From Trichoplax adhaerens (taxonomy: Eukaryota; Placozoa; Uniplacotomia; Trichoplacea; Trichoplacidae): DNA of 64,000 nucleotides. Positions 11,313 to 23,500 of this stretch are shown piece by piece; the stretch's first letter is position 1; each line of letters starts with the position of its first letter. A program made the position numbers and the translations under genes. Below the pieces are notes generated by a model. The model was not told where the DNA came from. It did not search any database and was given only the letters and a program-made list of their open reading frames with translations. The stretch spans positions 9,135,650 to 9,199,649 of the forward strand of contig NW_002060945.1 in the NCBI RefSeq assembly GCF_000150275.1, written 5' to 3'.

Positions 11313-14165
11313 CGTCGTTACTACGATACGCCAAGGTCACAATAAACTACTTAACGAATGATAAAACGCCTTGCCTTGAGTATTAATCTACCTTCAAACC
11401 TATACTCTTTACTTTTCAAGTAAGGCGATTCTGTATGTTAATGTACTTTAAGGTACGAATTACTTAACTTATTATTGACTTGTAGCATCCAGCACTAGTT
11501 TTAACTCGGGTTGTATTCGCCGTAGCCATTGACAACAACGGCGTACAGTACAAAGACAGTACATTACAGTGCACAGTACTGTAATAAAGTACTGTACGAG
11601 TAATGTAGTGTACTGTATGTTACGCATGCGCAGCACTGTCGAAGAGATTTAAAAATACTGCATGATAGAGTTTGAAAATTTTCTTGTCGCCATTTTGCGT
11701 GGAGTGGAAAAACTTTCATTGCTTCAAAAAGTATGTCAATGAGGCAGAAAATCTTTACACTATGCTGCAAACAAAACCTTATTTCATGACATCTGTTCTA
11801 CACGCGTGTGGATAGCATTGTACTGTTGGCGGTATTGCCTTATCATCAACAATTCTTAAACGTAGGAGATGGAATCGTACAGTTTACACGCATTCAAAGT
11901 GAATGCACGCGTATAAAAACGTATACCAATTTAAAATCCAGAGGTAAAAGTGATACTAGTGAAATTCCAGCGTAAAGCACGTATAGCTATGGACTACTAA
12001 GAGGAAACCTAGGTTTTCTTCCAATAGTCCATGGTGTAGCATACAATACTCATATGTTTATATCGTTTACGTATACAGTAATATTCGTCTGCTATACACA
12101 CACGCACAGAAGCCATTTTTTGCCGCATTTTGGCTCTTGGTCAGTCAATTACTGTATATTTGGAGGATATCCGTTCGATGTCAAGGTCTTTAGCGTTGGA
12201 TACAGAAACAGTGTCACGACATAACTTGGTTTTGATCCATTCTGTAGAACTAATCTGTATTTTTTCTCGATCTAAAGTACAGTAGTACCGAGTATCGCAG
12301 GTAAATAATATACAGTATAGTGTATAAAATGGATACAGAATGCGTATTATGTACAGTAAAAATCGGAATTAGACTCGTCGTCAGTCTGTTTTTAATTTTA
12401 GTAAGCTTGGCTGAGGAGAAGTGATATCAAGTACTTTTTGAGTGTCATGATAGAGGTTTAAAACAATCGCTTCTGCTCTGTCTCAAAGCTTTAATCGGGT
12501 ACAAATGATCAGTTTTGCTTGAAAGTAACCGACGGCATGGTGCTTCGATCGAAATTATTTTACCAGCTAATCTTAGCATTTGAATACTCAATGAATTACT
12601 GTATAATGGAATCTGATCGGGGATTAGCAAAGTCTTTAACAGCTATTTCTCTCATATCAAATCTGAAATAATAATAATTTACTTCGTTACATGGTAACAG
12701 ATTCATATAAACTTACAACTACAACAAGTAGGAGAAATTAATTCAATAGCAAAGGCCATTGAAGTTACAATAAGCTACAACAGCTATAGGATCTGAAAGC
12801 CGGATATCAAGATGGAATCTTGGCAAATTTATAAGCTATACTACAGTTTTTACGGATATCTACTCATTTGATTAGCATTTTATCCTATGGAGAAAATAGG
12901 ATTTTTAAAGCTATTTTCTTAAATGAATTTATTTATTTACTCTTATTGAGTAACTTAAGATAAATAAATAGATACGGTCGGAAAGCGGAGTTACAGGGGT
13001 TATTCGATATCGATTAAGTACAATGTGCTCACGGAAGTTTTCTATTCTTATTGTTAAGGTAATAATTCATAACCTTATCGCTACTATAACTACTTAGACA
13101 AGTCGTAGTAGCAATGTATTAAATCATAGGTAGATAAAGGGAGTAAAGTAAAACCATTAATATAGCGTATTTGTTAGTAATACTTGATCTTGGAGTTGCT
13201 GCGTCTGCAATCTGTCCAAACACTAAAATGGTATACTGAGACAGGCTTTACAGCGGATTTATTGCTTTTACTAATTATTGACTGAATAACCCAATGATAA
13301 GTCATTACGATCACCTGCAATAGAACAGACAACAGAACAATCCAATTTACAACTATGGTGGAGTTATCCAATAAGAATATGACGATTACAGTTTTGCTAA
13401 TGGGGCTAAAATAAGTAAGAGAAGTGAAATAGGTATACTGGCTTAAGTACAGCGTTATGCGCTTAGATATCACAATACTGAATAGTAGCTGTCTATTAGG
13501 CCATTGGAGGAGCATATACTCCCGAGTCCTTGCTTATTTGATACTTGATGGCAACAATAGGGGTGTACATAAAGTACAAATTTAAGGTTCCAAATTTTCA
13601 GTCATAGGATATGAAATTTCAATAAAAGGACTAACCTATCATTGCCGTGATTTTATGCGGTATAGACGGATATGCTATGCTTGCTATTGTATAGACTATA
13701 TTAGTAGGATTTATGAGGTAAAAGCACAAGGTCAGGAAACAAAGGTACCTATTCTTATAGAGGACTAAACTATTTTGCAAATACTTGAAATATTTCTAAT
13801 TTAAACTAGTCATAATATTTACGGAAAAAGATTATTTTTAAAGTCATCGTCAGGAGACTAGGTGTTTTCTAAAACACTAAGCAATTTCAACAGATTCATA
13901 AAGTGTGATTTTGCATAGTTGATTGCCATAATAATTGGTCTATTATTATGAGGTTACGTACTTGAGATGAAGCAGGTTTACCTGATTTTCCCAGATAGGT
14001 TAAAAGCAACAGATCAGAACCTTAACCAATTTCCCTTTACCAATGATTTCCATATGATCAAATTGTGTTTGCAAGCTGTCTCAAACTATGCTTTTACGTG
14101 AAAACAATTTTTCTTCATCAATAATTACTTACTGGATCGAATAACATTTTACCACCTGTCTCAAA
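11313..14165. other. Mostly noncoding; promoter side of the coiled-coil gene
   Basis: Holds a self-complementary CAGTACTGTAC-rich tract (separate entry) about 230-310 bases upstream of the coiled-coil ATG. A 113-codon minus-strand frame at 13174-13515 has one hydrophobic run, but no splice or family support. A short minus-strand frame from 12649 (MREIAVKDFANPRSDSII) ends at a GT donor-like site, but I could not find its continuation. Confidence 0.45.
11542..11620. repeat. Palindromic CAGTACTGTAC-rich tract
   Basis: The words ACAGTAC, GTACTGTA and CAGTACTG recur in both orientations, so the tract can fold on itself in several ways, for example ACAGTACTGTAATAAAGTACTGT. Similar tracts lie at 42171-42240 and 52700-52750. 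It lies just upstream of the minus-strand gene starting at 11312. Confidence 0.6.
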
Positions 14166-14614
14166 CTATGCTTTCGTATTGTAATCATTGCAGTCCATCC
14201 ATCGCATTATCCCCCCGAAAGCAATATTGGAATAGTATTGCAAATAGGTTTGATATAGGTTATGAAATGATAGGATATTGTTAACGGAAGATTGAAGTAT
14301 ACTGTCATGGTTAGCCCCTACAAATATCAAGCTATCGTATTTCAGTTTTTGAGACATAAAACATTGAATACAGTATCTTTCGATTATTTTGACACTTTAC
14401 CAAGTTGACGCAAAGATTGCCTGCAAGTCAAGCCTCCTACCGGCAAAATATTGTATTTGTATTTTCCACCCGTGTATAATAACATGCCTATTTTGTAGCA
14501 TGCAAGACTATTCAAATGATTGCAATTAAAGTATTGCCACCAAGACAGCATAAAGGGATGATAAACGGCTTGTGGAATTTTTGATTTACAGAGCCATGGA
14601 CTACTCGACCCCAA
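14166..14614 (-). pseudogene. Two joined exons of an unrecognised or truncated gene
   Basis: Exon a runs from an undefined 5' border (open up to 14614) to 14401 and ends CAACTTG before GTAAAG. Exon b is 14317-14166, opens after TTTGTAG and ends in TAG. The phases agree (G plus GG), joining ...SLRQL to GANHDS.... Residues such as WWQYFNCN, LLYTGGKYKYNILPVGG and AFGGIMRWMDCNDYN faintly recall the last third of a GH18 chitinase-type barrel, but the catalytic part is not present and I do not claim the family. The upstream side runs into the less AT-rich noncoding block at about 14.6 kb, so this may be a 3' fragment. Confidence 0.3.
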
Positions 14615-14875
14615 TTTCCCCCCTGTTCGTTACCGCTGCTTGGTTGGGAAATTTTGGGTTCAATGGTCCCCGACCGAGGCTGTCTTGGCCTTGCAGCGAA
14701 TTGACAATGTCACGCTCTTGCTTTCATTCAATGCAAAAGTAAAATGAATCTCATCCAAGTCATGGCGAGTCGTAGTTTCCCATTTTTTACATTGCTATTT
14801 CCACCCAAAATAAAGGATAGTCTATCCCCCCCCCCCAAAAAAAAAATATGCAGGGTAGACGAGTCGTAGTTCACG

Positions 14876-14905
14876 CTTAGCAGATCGCTTTGGCGGTCTG
14901 CTAAG
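14876..14905. repeat. Short hairpin, 13-bp arms with one mismatch, 4-base loop
   Basis: CTTAGCAGATCGC and GCGGTCTGCTAAG are inverted copies differing at one base and separated by TTTG. It is one of the few GC-containing hairpins in the region. Confidence 0.7.
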
Positions 14906-15791
14906 CATTGCCAGATGCATCAGTGGTAGTGAAATTGAATGGATGTGCAGTTCAAAGACAAGAGTGGTGAGGCACAAGTGTCATAGCAATCCGTGGTAGC
15001 AGAGTGCGCTTGACGTTATCCTAGTCCATCACGTCGAGTGAATGTGCAATCGGTGACCCGGCGGCATACGGTACAATGCAGTTACAGCGGATCGGATGAA
15101 TGTGGCCAATCAATGCTGTCTTCAAGCAGACTAGTTCGTTGCAGTCGATCGATCCTGTTTACAATGGTAGAGTCAAGTACGTCAGTCAGTCAATAATGCG
15201 ATCGACACCCAAAATGACCTGAATTCAAGTGTAGCGTACTACGGTGAGGTCAGATTGAAAAGTGAATTATTCACAGCGGCTAGCTATTGGTTTATACCAA
15301 GGTGACAACCACCTCTATGCTGCGTAACCCAATCAAATCAGTCAATTTATTATGATTAAAAGAATGATGCAGGTCAGTCTAGGGTACTACGGGTGTCCTT
15401 ACTCGTCACCCCTACCGGTTGACTTGGAAAACTCCCAAATAATGTCGATCAAGTTGTCGCTGGTAGTATGGTCATCAGAGCCATGACAGCGTGACTGGGT
15501 CATGGTCAACTGTATGGTACCGGTAAAGCGACAAAACTAGAATTCCAATCAGACACGGTCAGCTCATATCACGTCCATTCCAACCGCGTCTCTAGCTGCC
15601 ATACCAAGATGGACAGTGTAAAATGCGTTGAAAAAGGGCCTTGCAGGATAGCTGGAAGGATAATATACAAGTGCAGCGTTATGGACATTCGTTAAAGGGA
15701 TGTCCAACATGAATGTGTGTACACTGTACCATCGATAGGCTTGTAAGGCACTCTTGCCAAAGCCAAGGAGAGGGAAAAAAACAGTTCAATT

Positions 15792-16259
15792 GTACAACAT
15801 GGACTAAACCGCTGTACACATAGTTATACCATTGAATTTAGTCATTTATCACTGTATTGATCGTGAATTATTGTACAGTATAGAACGAGAATGCTATATG
15901 GTATCCCTCTTCTTTCCCAATACAGTAATAAATGATAACTTTGAGTCATAGTACAACATGGATTAAACCGCTGTACACATAATTATACCATTGAATTGAG
16001 TCATTTATTACTGTATTGATCGTGAATTATTGTATAGAACGAGAATGCTATATGGTATCCCTCTTCTTTCCCAATACAGTAAATGATAACTTTGAGTCAT
16101 AGTACAACATGGATTAAACCGCTGTACACATAGTTATACCATTGAATTGAGTCATTTATCACTGTATTGATCGTGAATTATTGTACAGTATAGAACGAGA
16201 ATGCTATATGGTATCCCTCTTCTTTTCCAAATACAGTAAATGATAACTTTGAGTCATAG
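15792..16259. repeat. Threefold tandem repeat (units ~159, 151 and 158 bp)
   Basis: Each unit starts GTACAACATGGA(C/T)TAAACC and ends TGATAACTTTGAGTCATA. The units begin at 15792, 15951 and 16102. They are nearly identical, differing mainly by a small deletion (ACAGT) in the middle unit and a few substitutions, so the expansion is recent. Confidence 0.9.
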
Positions 16260-18076
16260 CAACCGTATCGAATCAAATACATCACTCGATCCTCGGTAGG
16301 CAAATACCAAAGCCTACCGACCTATTTCCGTAAAGTGCAATATATTGGGTTCGTTCTCCAGTCAGCTACTGTAATTGGAATGAAAGTAGGCTACAGTTTA
16401 GCGCTACAGTCATCAACTCTTTTCTTGTTGAATCACGTCTAAAATGTTGGCGCCTGTAACTCTCACATTGACCTTTCTCCGTTTTGTTGATTAGCAAATA
16501 CGCATCAAGTGTATCCCCCCCAAACAGGCGATGAAAACCATTTCACAACTTGTCCATAGTATTTATACGTATGCATTGCCGTAGGTCATCGTACAGGTTT
16601 TACTGCATGTTTGTCCAACTTTATGGAAATAGTATGGGTATTATTTTGGCTCCATTCAAGATTGCATGTATGCGTGTATTTTTTCCATCAGAACTGGATA
16701 TATCCCCTTGCATGAACGCCGCTGGGGGTTTATTCTTGGTTTATTCTTTCATTTTGTTTTTTTGTTAACCGGATTACATCAGTCCGTTTTTCATCAAATC
16801 AAAAAAGTCATCCCCAAACGTATCTATTTGAATACCCAAGTCCATTCCTTGGAAAAGGCATGGAGTCAAATCATCCTCCCTTCAGTGGAATTGTCATTTT
16901 GCTTGGTGACTGACGAGTTTTGCAATGCCTTTTTTTTAATTTTTATTTTTTCGGGAAAGGGGGGGCGGGGGGTTATCTCCAGAATGAAGGCCGTAAGATT
17001 TCCATTCCGGCTATCCTACTGTATGATAAGTGCTAGCATCAAAAAGCCTGACAGTACTACGCAAGCTGTTGTTCTCTTTCAATTTTTGGCTGAAAATAAA
17101 TGGACATCGATGATAACATGTGGAATAGAAGAATGTATGACGAGAAAGATGATTTTCAAGTTAGATTGATCGGATGATCTTGTACCATTTTGAAGGGTAG
17201 AAGATAGACGCTGACAATACTTTGGTCAATCGATCCAAGTCCAACCACCATCGATGGTGATACACAGTCCATTAGTGAGGCACTATACCATGACTATATC
17301 GTCAAAGGAAAAAGAGCGACATGATAAGTGCACAATGCTGCACCTTGTACAAATTGAGTTATTATTGTTATTCAATAAGGTTGCCATTGCAAGGTAGAAG
17401 TGGATCTTCTTGTTCCATCATAGTCAAATACAATATCAATAGAAGACTGTTTCAACACAATCTAGCCCTTGTCCAAGCCGCCACTACGCATCATCGTACT
17501 GCACTGCCTAGAATAACAATGAATGCACGTATTGATTCTCTTCCAGTTTAAGGTAAATGTCAGCCAAAGGGCTTGTCAAGGCAAAGGCAACTGCAAAAAG
17601 GAGGAGGAGAGAACGGTGAAAAAAGGCCTTGTGCCAATGAAGGGGGAAGAAACATTTTTTTTTACAGCTTACTTGGATAGAGTAAACTGGTTGTGTGCTT
17701 GTGTATTGAACACGTTGTAATGACGCTTTCATCATCCCAACCAACCTTGACAGTGGTTGTTATCCAATAGATCTCCAAGTGCAGACCACTGCCAACCAAC
17801 TGGTCGATGCATTGCAATTGAACTGTTTGGGAAGCAACCAAATCACTCTACCTAATTAGGAATTTGCTACCTGTAGTTTGGGGATCTCCAGTAGTAGATT
17901 ACGCTTGGATCATTACAACCCACGTTGAACCAATTCGTTGGCTCACCACATTGGGTGACAGCTTATCACTCAAGCCAAGTTTTTTTTTTCCCATCCTAGA
18001 ATTGATTGGCAACACTTTTCCAACCACATCCTAACGACGTCGACGTGTCGTGGTAAATCCAACTTTTTCAACTGCA

Positions 18077-19984
18077 ATGACGAGCACCAATAACCAGAGT
18101 CAACGTTGCCGAATTCGAATATTCCATAATGTTGAATTAGGTGTAATTCTACGCAATGGTAAAGAATATTTTTGCTTAACTCAGTTATACGATCGCTTAT
18201 GGCCAAATACATCACGTATGACCACCTTTAATAGGATCGATAGGTTAAAATGCAAAAAATTAAGTTGTACTTTAGATGAATTGAATATGTTGAAAGGTAT
18301 TAAAGCTCTTGGCAGCACGGCAACACGGACTACTCTACTACCTACCGATGAAGTCGAAAGACTGTATAATTATACTCAAGATAAGATCCAACGTCGAAAA
18401 AATAAGCAATTAAACACTTCCAAGCGTCCATATTCCAAATCCAATGATTCTCATACGCCTAATCGAAAACGAAGTAATTTCAATAAAAGGCCATTGCTTG
18501 ATCGTAACTTACTTAAAACGACAACAAGCAAAACTACACGGAAACCAATGACATCCAATGGGTCCGTCACCAATCATCCGAAAATGCCCAAAAATAAATC
18601 CCATACTAACCATTCTGATGCTAAATGTACAAAGCGCTCATTCATCAACAGGAAGAATGGTAAAAATAATACCAATAACGTAATCAATCATTCTGCCTTG
18701 CTCGCCTCTGCTACAAACGATTTTTATCCCTCCAATCAAAATGGTGGTCCAACCATAGCAACAGTCTATCATTCCAACATCGACCATTACGACAAACATC
18801 ATTTCTATCAAAATGATGACGACGATGTCTTTTCCGATGATGAATTATCATTCAATTTAGATCAATTAGACGATGAAGAATCCAGTGAAGGATCTATCTT
18901 AACAACGTCATCATTTCTACTTGGATTGCAAAGTGCTACATCCATTTCATCCGATGATGATGAAGGCTATACTCATAAAAATGGCATAAATCACTTGCAA
19001 TCGAATACTATACCATTGGCAAATAATACTACAAGAAGAGGTCGAAATTTAAAATGTCAAGAGTTTGTTGACAATAGCGGGAAAAGTCTACAGCCGTCTG
19101 TCAATCAAGATAAGGAAGATTTTGATAATAATGGCATGCTAATAACTAAAGAAGATAAAGTGATGAAAGATGTTATAGTTATACGCAAGGATAAAAGTAG
19201 TCGATGGTTAGTTTCAAGTCGACAAAGTAGTCAAAGTGAAGAGGAAGATGTCGATAATAAAAATCTTTGCCGACCAACTAGTAAGAGATTAGCTTCCACT
19301 ACTGTCAGAAACAACGGTAAAAAGGCTAATCGAAAACGCAGTCGTCTCGATTCTAGTACGCATTCATCATTAAATATTCGAATTAGACGCGAGGGTAGTT
19401 CAGTTTCCGTCATTTCTAGTCATAGTAGTAATTCTAGTTACACCGATTGTACAACCGGTGCAAGTCTAATAAGTGGAGATGGTGCTAATGATAGCGCTCT
19501 CAAAGAAACCAATCTACAAAAAATGCCCTCCAATAACCCGATTCATCAAGATGATAGCGTCAAGACTGACAACCATAGTAGGAATACTAAGAAAACCAAG
19601 CGGAATATGGATATTCTACCGGATAAAACTGCCGATGATATCAATTATAACTCGCAAGTAGTTGGTAGAGGTCAAGCATTCCATCCTTATAAGAAAAATA
19701 TGAATAACAACACCATAACCAAGAAATCCACTTTAGCTTCGTGGAATCGTAAAATAAGCAAATCAAATTTCAGTATTCAATCAGTATTTAATCATTCTTT
19801 TCCCAAATTGACTGTTCAAAATGGCGACTTATGCCCTGCTGATAAACTTTCTATTCGAGATGATAGCAAGATTGAAGATGATCATCCTATACTATCATGG
19901 GAAGTTGGCAAAGAAGTTCTCGGTAACAGAGTAACTAGCCGTCGTAAAAAGTCTGGCTTAATTTCCAGGACTAAATTACCTTAA
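18077..19984 (+). CDS. SKI/DACH-domain nuclear protein (SKIDA1-like), intronless
   Basis: A single open frame of 635 residues runs from the ATG at 18077. The frame continues nine codons upstream, but without an ATG. Residues about 10-105 match the SKI/SNO/DACH winged-helix fold: an N-terminal strand VELGVILRNGKEYFCLTQL, then helices with RMTTFNRIDRLKCKKLSCTL, LDELNMLKGIKALG and a final VERLYNY. The R-x-x-x-x-x-R-x-D/x-L-K-x-K-K pattern and the following LxxLKxIxxLG resemble vertebrate SKIDA1 more than SKI or DACH. The rest is long and disordered: basic KR/N/S-rich stretches, an acidic segment at about residues 245-280 (QNDDDDVFSDDELSF), and SSHSSNSS-type runs. Members of this fold act in nuclear transcriptional complexes, usually as corepressor adaptors. 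Nuclear location is supported by KKANRKRSR-like basic clusters. The exact orthologue is uncertain. Confidence 0.82.
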   Translation: MTSTNNQSQRCRIRIFHNVELGVILRNGKEYFCLTQLYDRLWPNTSRMTTFNRIDRLKCKKLSCTLDELNMLKGIKALGSTATRTTLLPTDEVERLYNYTQDKIQRRKNKQLNTSKRPYSKSNDSHTPNRKRSNFNKRPLLDRNLLKTTTSKTTRKPMTSNGSVTNHPKMPKNKSHTNHSDAKCTKRSFINRKNGKNNTNNVINHSALLASATNDFYPSNQNGGPTIATVYHSNIDHYDKHHFYQNDDDDVFSDDELSFNLDQLDDEESSEGSILTTSSFLLGLQSATSISSDDDEGYTHKNGINHLQSNTIPLANNTTRRGRNLKCQEFVDNSGKSLQPSVNQDKEDFDNNGMLITKEDKVMKDVIVIRKDKSSRWLVSSRQSSQSEEEDVDNKNLCRPTSKRLASTTVRNNGKKANRKRSRLDSSTHSSLNIRIRREGSSVSVISSHSSNSSYTDCTTGASLISGDGANDSALKETNLQKMPSNNPIHQDDSVKTDNHSRNTKKTKRNMDILPDKTADDINYNSQVVGRGQAFHPYKKNMNNNTITKKSTLASWNRKISKSNFSIQSVFNHSFPKLTVQNGDLCPADKLSIRDDSKIEDDHPILSWEVGKEVLGNRVTSRRKKSGLISRTKLP

Positions 19985-20340
19985 AAAGTGTCAAAAAATT
20001 GCCATCTTGTATCACCCTCGTGTGATAAGAAAAAACTGCAAGGTATGCTGATTTCAAAGAAGAACTGCCAGTTTATCCTTTATAACGACTCTTTATCTTA
20101 TTAATATGATTGTTGCCAATGAAAGTGCAACTATATTTATATCAAAAATATATCAACTTATTAATACTATAAACTGTTGGTTTCTAGTTTTGTAGAGGCC
20201 TCCAGTTTCTCCAACAAATATTTTTTTATACTAGACGTCAATGTTTCTATAATAAGATATGTTTGTAATTCTCTCTACTATACGTAGATCACCGTTCATT
20301 TAAATGCCCACATTTTGTCAATTTGTATTTCAAATTAAAC

Positions 20341-20540
20341 GAATTGTTGCCAATAATGCATTGTCGGAAATCAATTGGGCTACTTCTTCCTACTTTGTAT
20401 GAAATAAATTGCATTTACTGTTAGCTTGATGATAAATGAAATTCTTTTGCCAATAATACGTACATGGGCAGAAATCGATTGTCTTATTTTTTTTCCTACT
20501 TTGTATGAAATAAATATGATTTACTGTTAGTTTGATGGTA
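20341..20540. repeat. Imperfect direct duplication, ~97 and ~103 bp
   Basis: Copies at 20341-20437 and 20438-20540 share TTGCCAATAAT, a GGCAGAAATC/CGGAAATC word, CCTACTTTGTATGAAATAAA, and TTTACTGTTAG(C/T)TTGATG. They differ by small indels and a T-run. Confidence 0.75.
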
Positions 20541-23500
20541 GCGAGCATACAATTGTATTAATTATTACCACATGCGCTAGCAAATCCGTCAGATTGGAAC
20601 ATCTAAGCAGTCTTGCATTGGCTAGTGCTTACAAGAATACGTTTAATTCCAACAATTTAGTGGTAATAGAACTTCAAACCCACTTTCAGTAGCTGATCAT
20701 TACGATTATTTTGTAAATTTTAAAATTTTTTCCCGTCATTGCAATTTCGGCTTGATATGGTAATAAATAGAAACTTGGGCCAACATTTTTGTAAGCTGTA
20801 ATAAAGTTGCTCCTTGATTGGTAAAGTTACGCTTACTAGCATTTTCTGGTTTCTTGTAATATTTATAAATTCAGTCTTTATTTTAAGACCATCTAATTCA
20901 ATTTCTTAATCCTGCAATGACGTTTTTTGTATCCAATATAATTCTTTACTAATGTGAAATAAATCACTTTTCAGTCATAATATGAATCCTGTGTCCTACT
21001 AATATAGCTCATGTGCTTTACAGTTTACTTCTGATTATATATTTATACTCGCATATGCTGCAGTACAGAGAAAAGTATACGGTTAAGGGGTTACAGTGGT
21101 TCATTGTAACTCACTCATTAATTCTTACTGTTGGGAATGAAAGCGCTTGAATATATTAGTATACTTTTTAACATTATTCAAAGTTGGCTTACTATAGAAT
21201 CCAGGTAAAGATTTTCCTTGCATTAACACGACAGTATCATTTTGCTGGCGTTTATAAAAGTTTACAAGAAAATTTTACCACTATCATGTTACAGTTCACT
21301 GTATACTACAAGAAGAGTAATATTCGCGTACTTTATGCAATATTTGTGAGTCTTCATTTTCAAGTTGATTATCACCATTTACTAAATTGACGATTGATAG
21401 TGGAGAAATAAATCATCTGATTCTTTTTCCTGTGGAGGTAGTTGCAATCTCTGTAAGCGTCATCAAAGATGTCACACCGGTAGAAAACAATTTGATTTAT
21501 TTATTTCTGTCTTTTCAAGAATCGGTGGCGGCATTAAGACTAATCGTTAAAAAATGTAGAAATTTAAATTCAATATTATTTGAAAGCCGATGATGCCAGC
21601 GAACCGTGCTAAATAGCATTATTATCAGAATAAAATGTACCTGATGGGAAAGTATATATTAAATTTTATAAAACATAATGTATTTATATAAATGCAATGG
21701 AATAATAAATCAAATTGAGATCTGCTATTCCAGCAGTAGGTTCAAATGGACATAAGTATTAAAATAGTATCTTTGTAATTAGTTGTTGAATAGATTAGAT
21801 TTTCATGTTTGCATCTACTTTATCAAAAAGGTATGTTAGGTAAAATGTCAAAATCAGTGTGATAAAGTAATAAGACAAAATAAACACTAAAATTAGACTG
21901 TTGTAACTCAATTCTCATTTCTTGTACTATGGTGTAATAGATTTACTACGTGTTTTAGTGAATAAAATTTTTCTACTACATAACGTCGAGTATTATCAAA
22001 TTATGTCAAGTAAATTCTATTAAAAATGAACATAAGGTAATGTACACCAATTTAGTGCTTTCATTCTAGTCTAGCAATAGGAACTTTGCTTACAATGTAA
22101 CTTGCGGTGCTACGGCTATGTAACTGAGAAGTGAGAATCATGCTGTTTAACCTCTACGTTATAAATCTTTAGACAGACTATAGCGCTTATAGTAAACGTG
22201 AAAAATTAATTATAAATTTATCCATTCAACTAGGCAAGTTACTCTAAATCAAACTATCATCTCCCGGCACAATGGAGTCTCCAGGCACTTAGAAAGTAGC
22301 GGCAGTTTTCTCTCTGTACTTCTTCCTAACCTCTACGAATTGAACCAATAACCTGTAAAAAATATAATATATCGTAGTTAATTTTATAGCCAATAAGTTA
22401 AGCAGTTAGCTACAGTATTTATTGCTTGAATATTACTACTATGTTAACTCATGATAAGGTATTCGGATAATTGCAGTAAATTCTTTTAAGAATTATTAAT
22501 GATACGTATGTGCTAACAACTTTTTCAAAACGGGCGGATATATAAATCTTTACGAAGTGCGCTACTTTATTATTCTAAGAAAGAAACCACTCAATATGAT
22601 AAATAGATACAATTTTTAGCAGTAGTGGTAAGTTAACAGGCAAGAAAGTAAGATACTTATAAGCTTCAAAAATTATAAATACAGCCTCGGTTAACATGAC
22701 AGTAGCACAAATTTGGCATATGCAACTACTACAGCCATATTTAGCAATTATAGATACAAATTTTATTTTTCCGTTAATTGGCACGAAGTTTAACACCATC
22801 AAGGTTACTGAGCCAGTTATTTATACAAATTTGTATCTATGATACAAATCTTTACCACTTTGATTTACAATGGCTGACTTATTTATCGCCATACCGTGTG
22901 CAATAACTTATTTGAATCATAAATAGTCTATTTCAACATCTTACAGCGTATAAAGTCAGCGGTATTATCGGAACTCTAACGATGAAAATTGCTCACGTAT
23001 AAGGCAACACTATAGTAAGTGTAAATGTTTAGTCAGGTAAAAAATCGCAATTCCTCAAATTTTATGCCATTTTGTCGATGTAGTTGAATTTCGTGACTAT
23101 CTTTTATCATAGGCAAAAGCATACAACTTCATATTACCAATAGAGCAAGTACGGTATTCTAAGCATAATTTCTTTCTTACATACAGTACATTAAAAAGCG
23201 TATACCGCCACAAATACAGTAACAAATTAAGCGCGAAGACGTTACTGCTTGGTGATAATTGATACATATTATAAGAACGCTGAAGCAAGACCCGTAAATA
23301 GTATAAAATATTCGAATCATCTTTATAATGCTAGCATTAGTAATAGAAGGATTGTATTACTTTTTCAGGGAGAAATTGATAAACTACTATTGCTAATGTT
23401 GCCCGGTACTTCATGAAAGTGTGTATGCATCAGGCGTTATGAATCGGCAGCCCTGTAAAATTAGTGAGAAAATATACTAAAACTCGATGTTGAGACGATA

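Larger units (their letters stand above)
14615..18076. promoter_or_regulatory. Less AT-rich noncoding block upstream of the SKI/DACH gene
   Basis: By eye this 3.4-kb stretch has more G and C than the flanking sequence and contains homopolymer runs (C and A runs at 14826-14847; G runs near 16965). It includes a 30-base hairpin (14876-14905), the minisatellite at 15792-16259, and a pyrimidine tract ending CCTAG at about 18000 that could be a 3' splice site for a 5' UTR intron. The longest open frame (16666-17169, plus) crosses low-complexity runs and is probably spurious. A regulatory role for the downstream transcription-factor-like gene is inferred from position only. Confidence 0.4.

Noticed and set aside
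13174-13515. 113-codon minus-strand frame with one hydrophobic helix, considered as a receptor fragment
   Set aside because: Only one helix, no conserved receptor motif and no in-phase neighbouring exon.
16666-17169. 167-codon plus-strand open frame in the less AT-rich block
   Set aside because: It crosses T-runs and a G-run giving low-complexity residues, has no recognisable domain, and overlaps another frame of similar quality.
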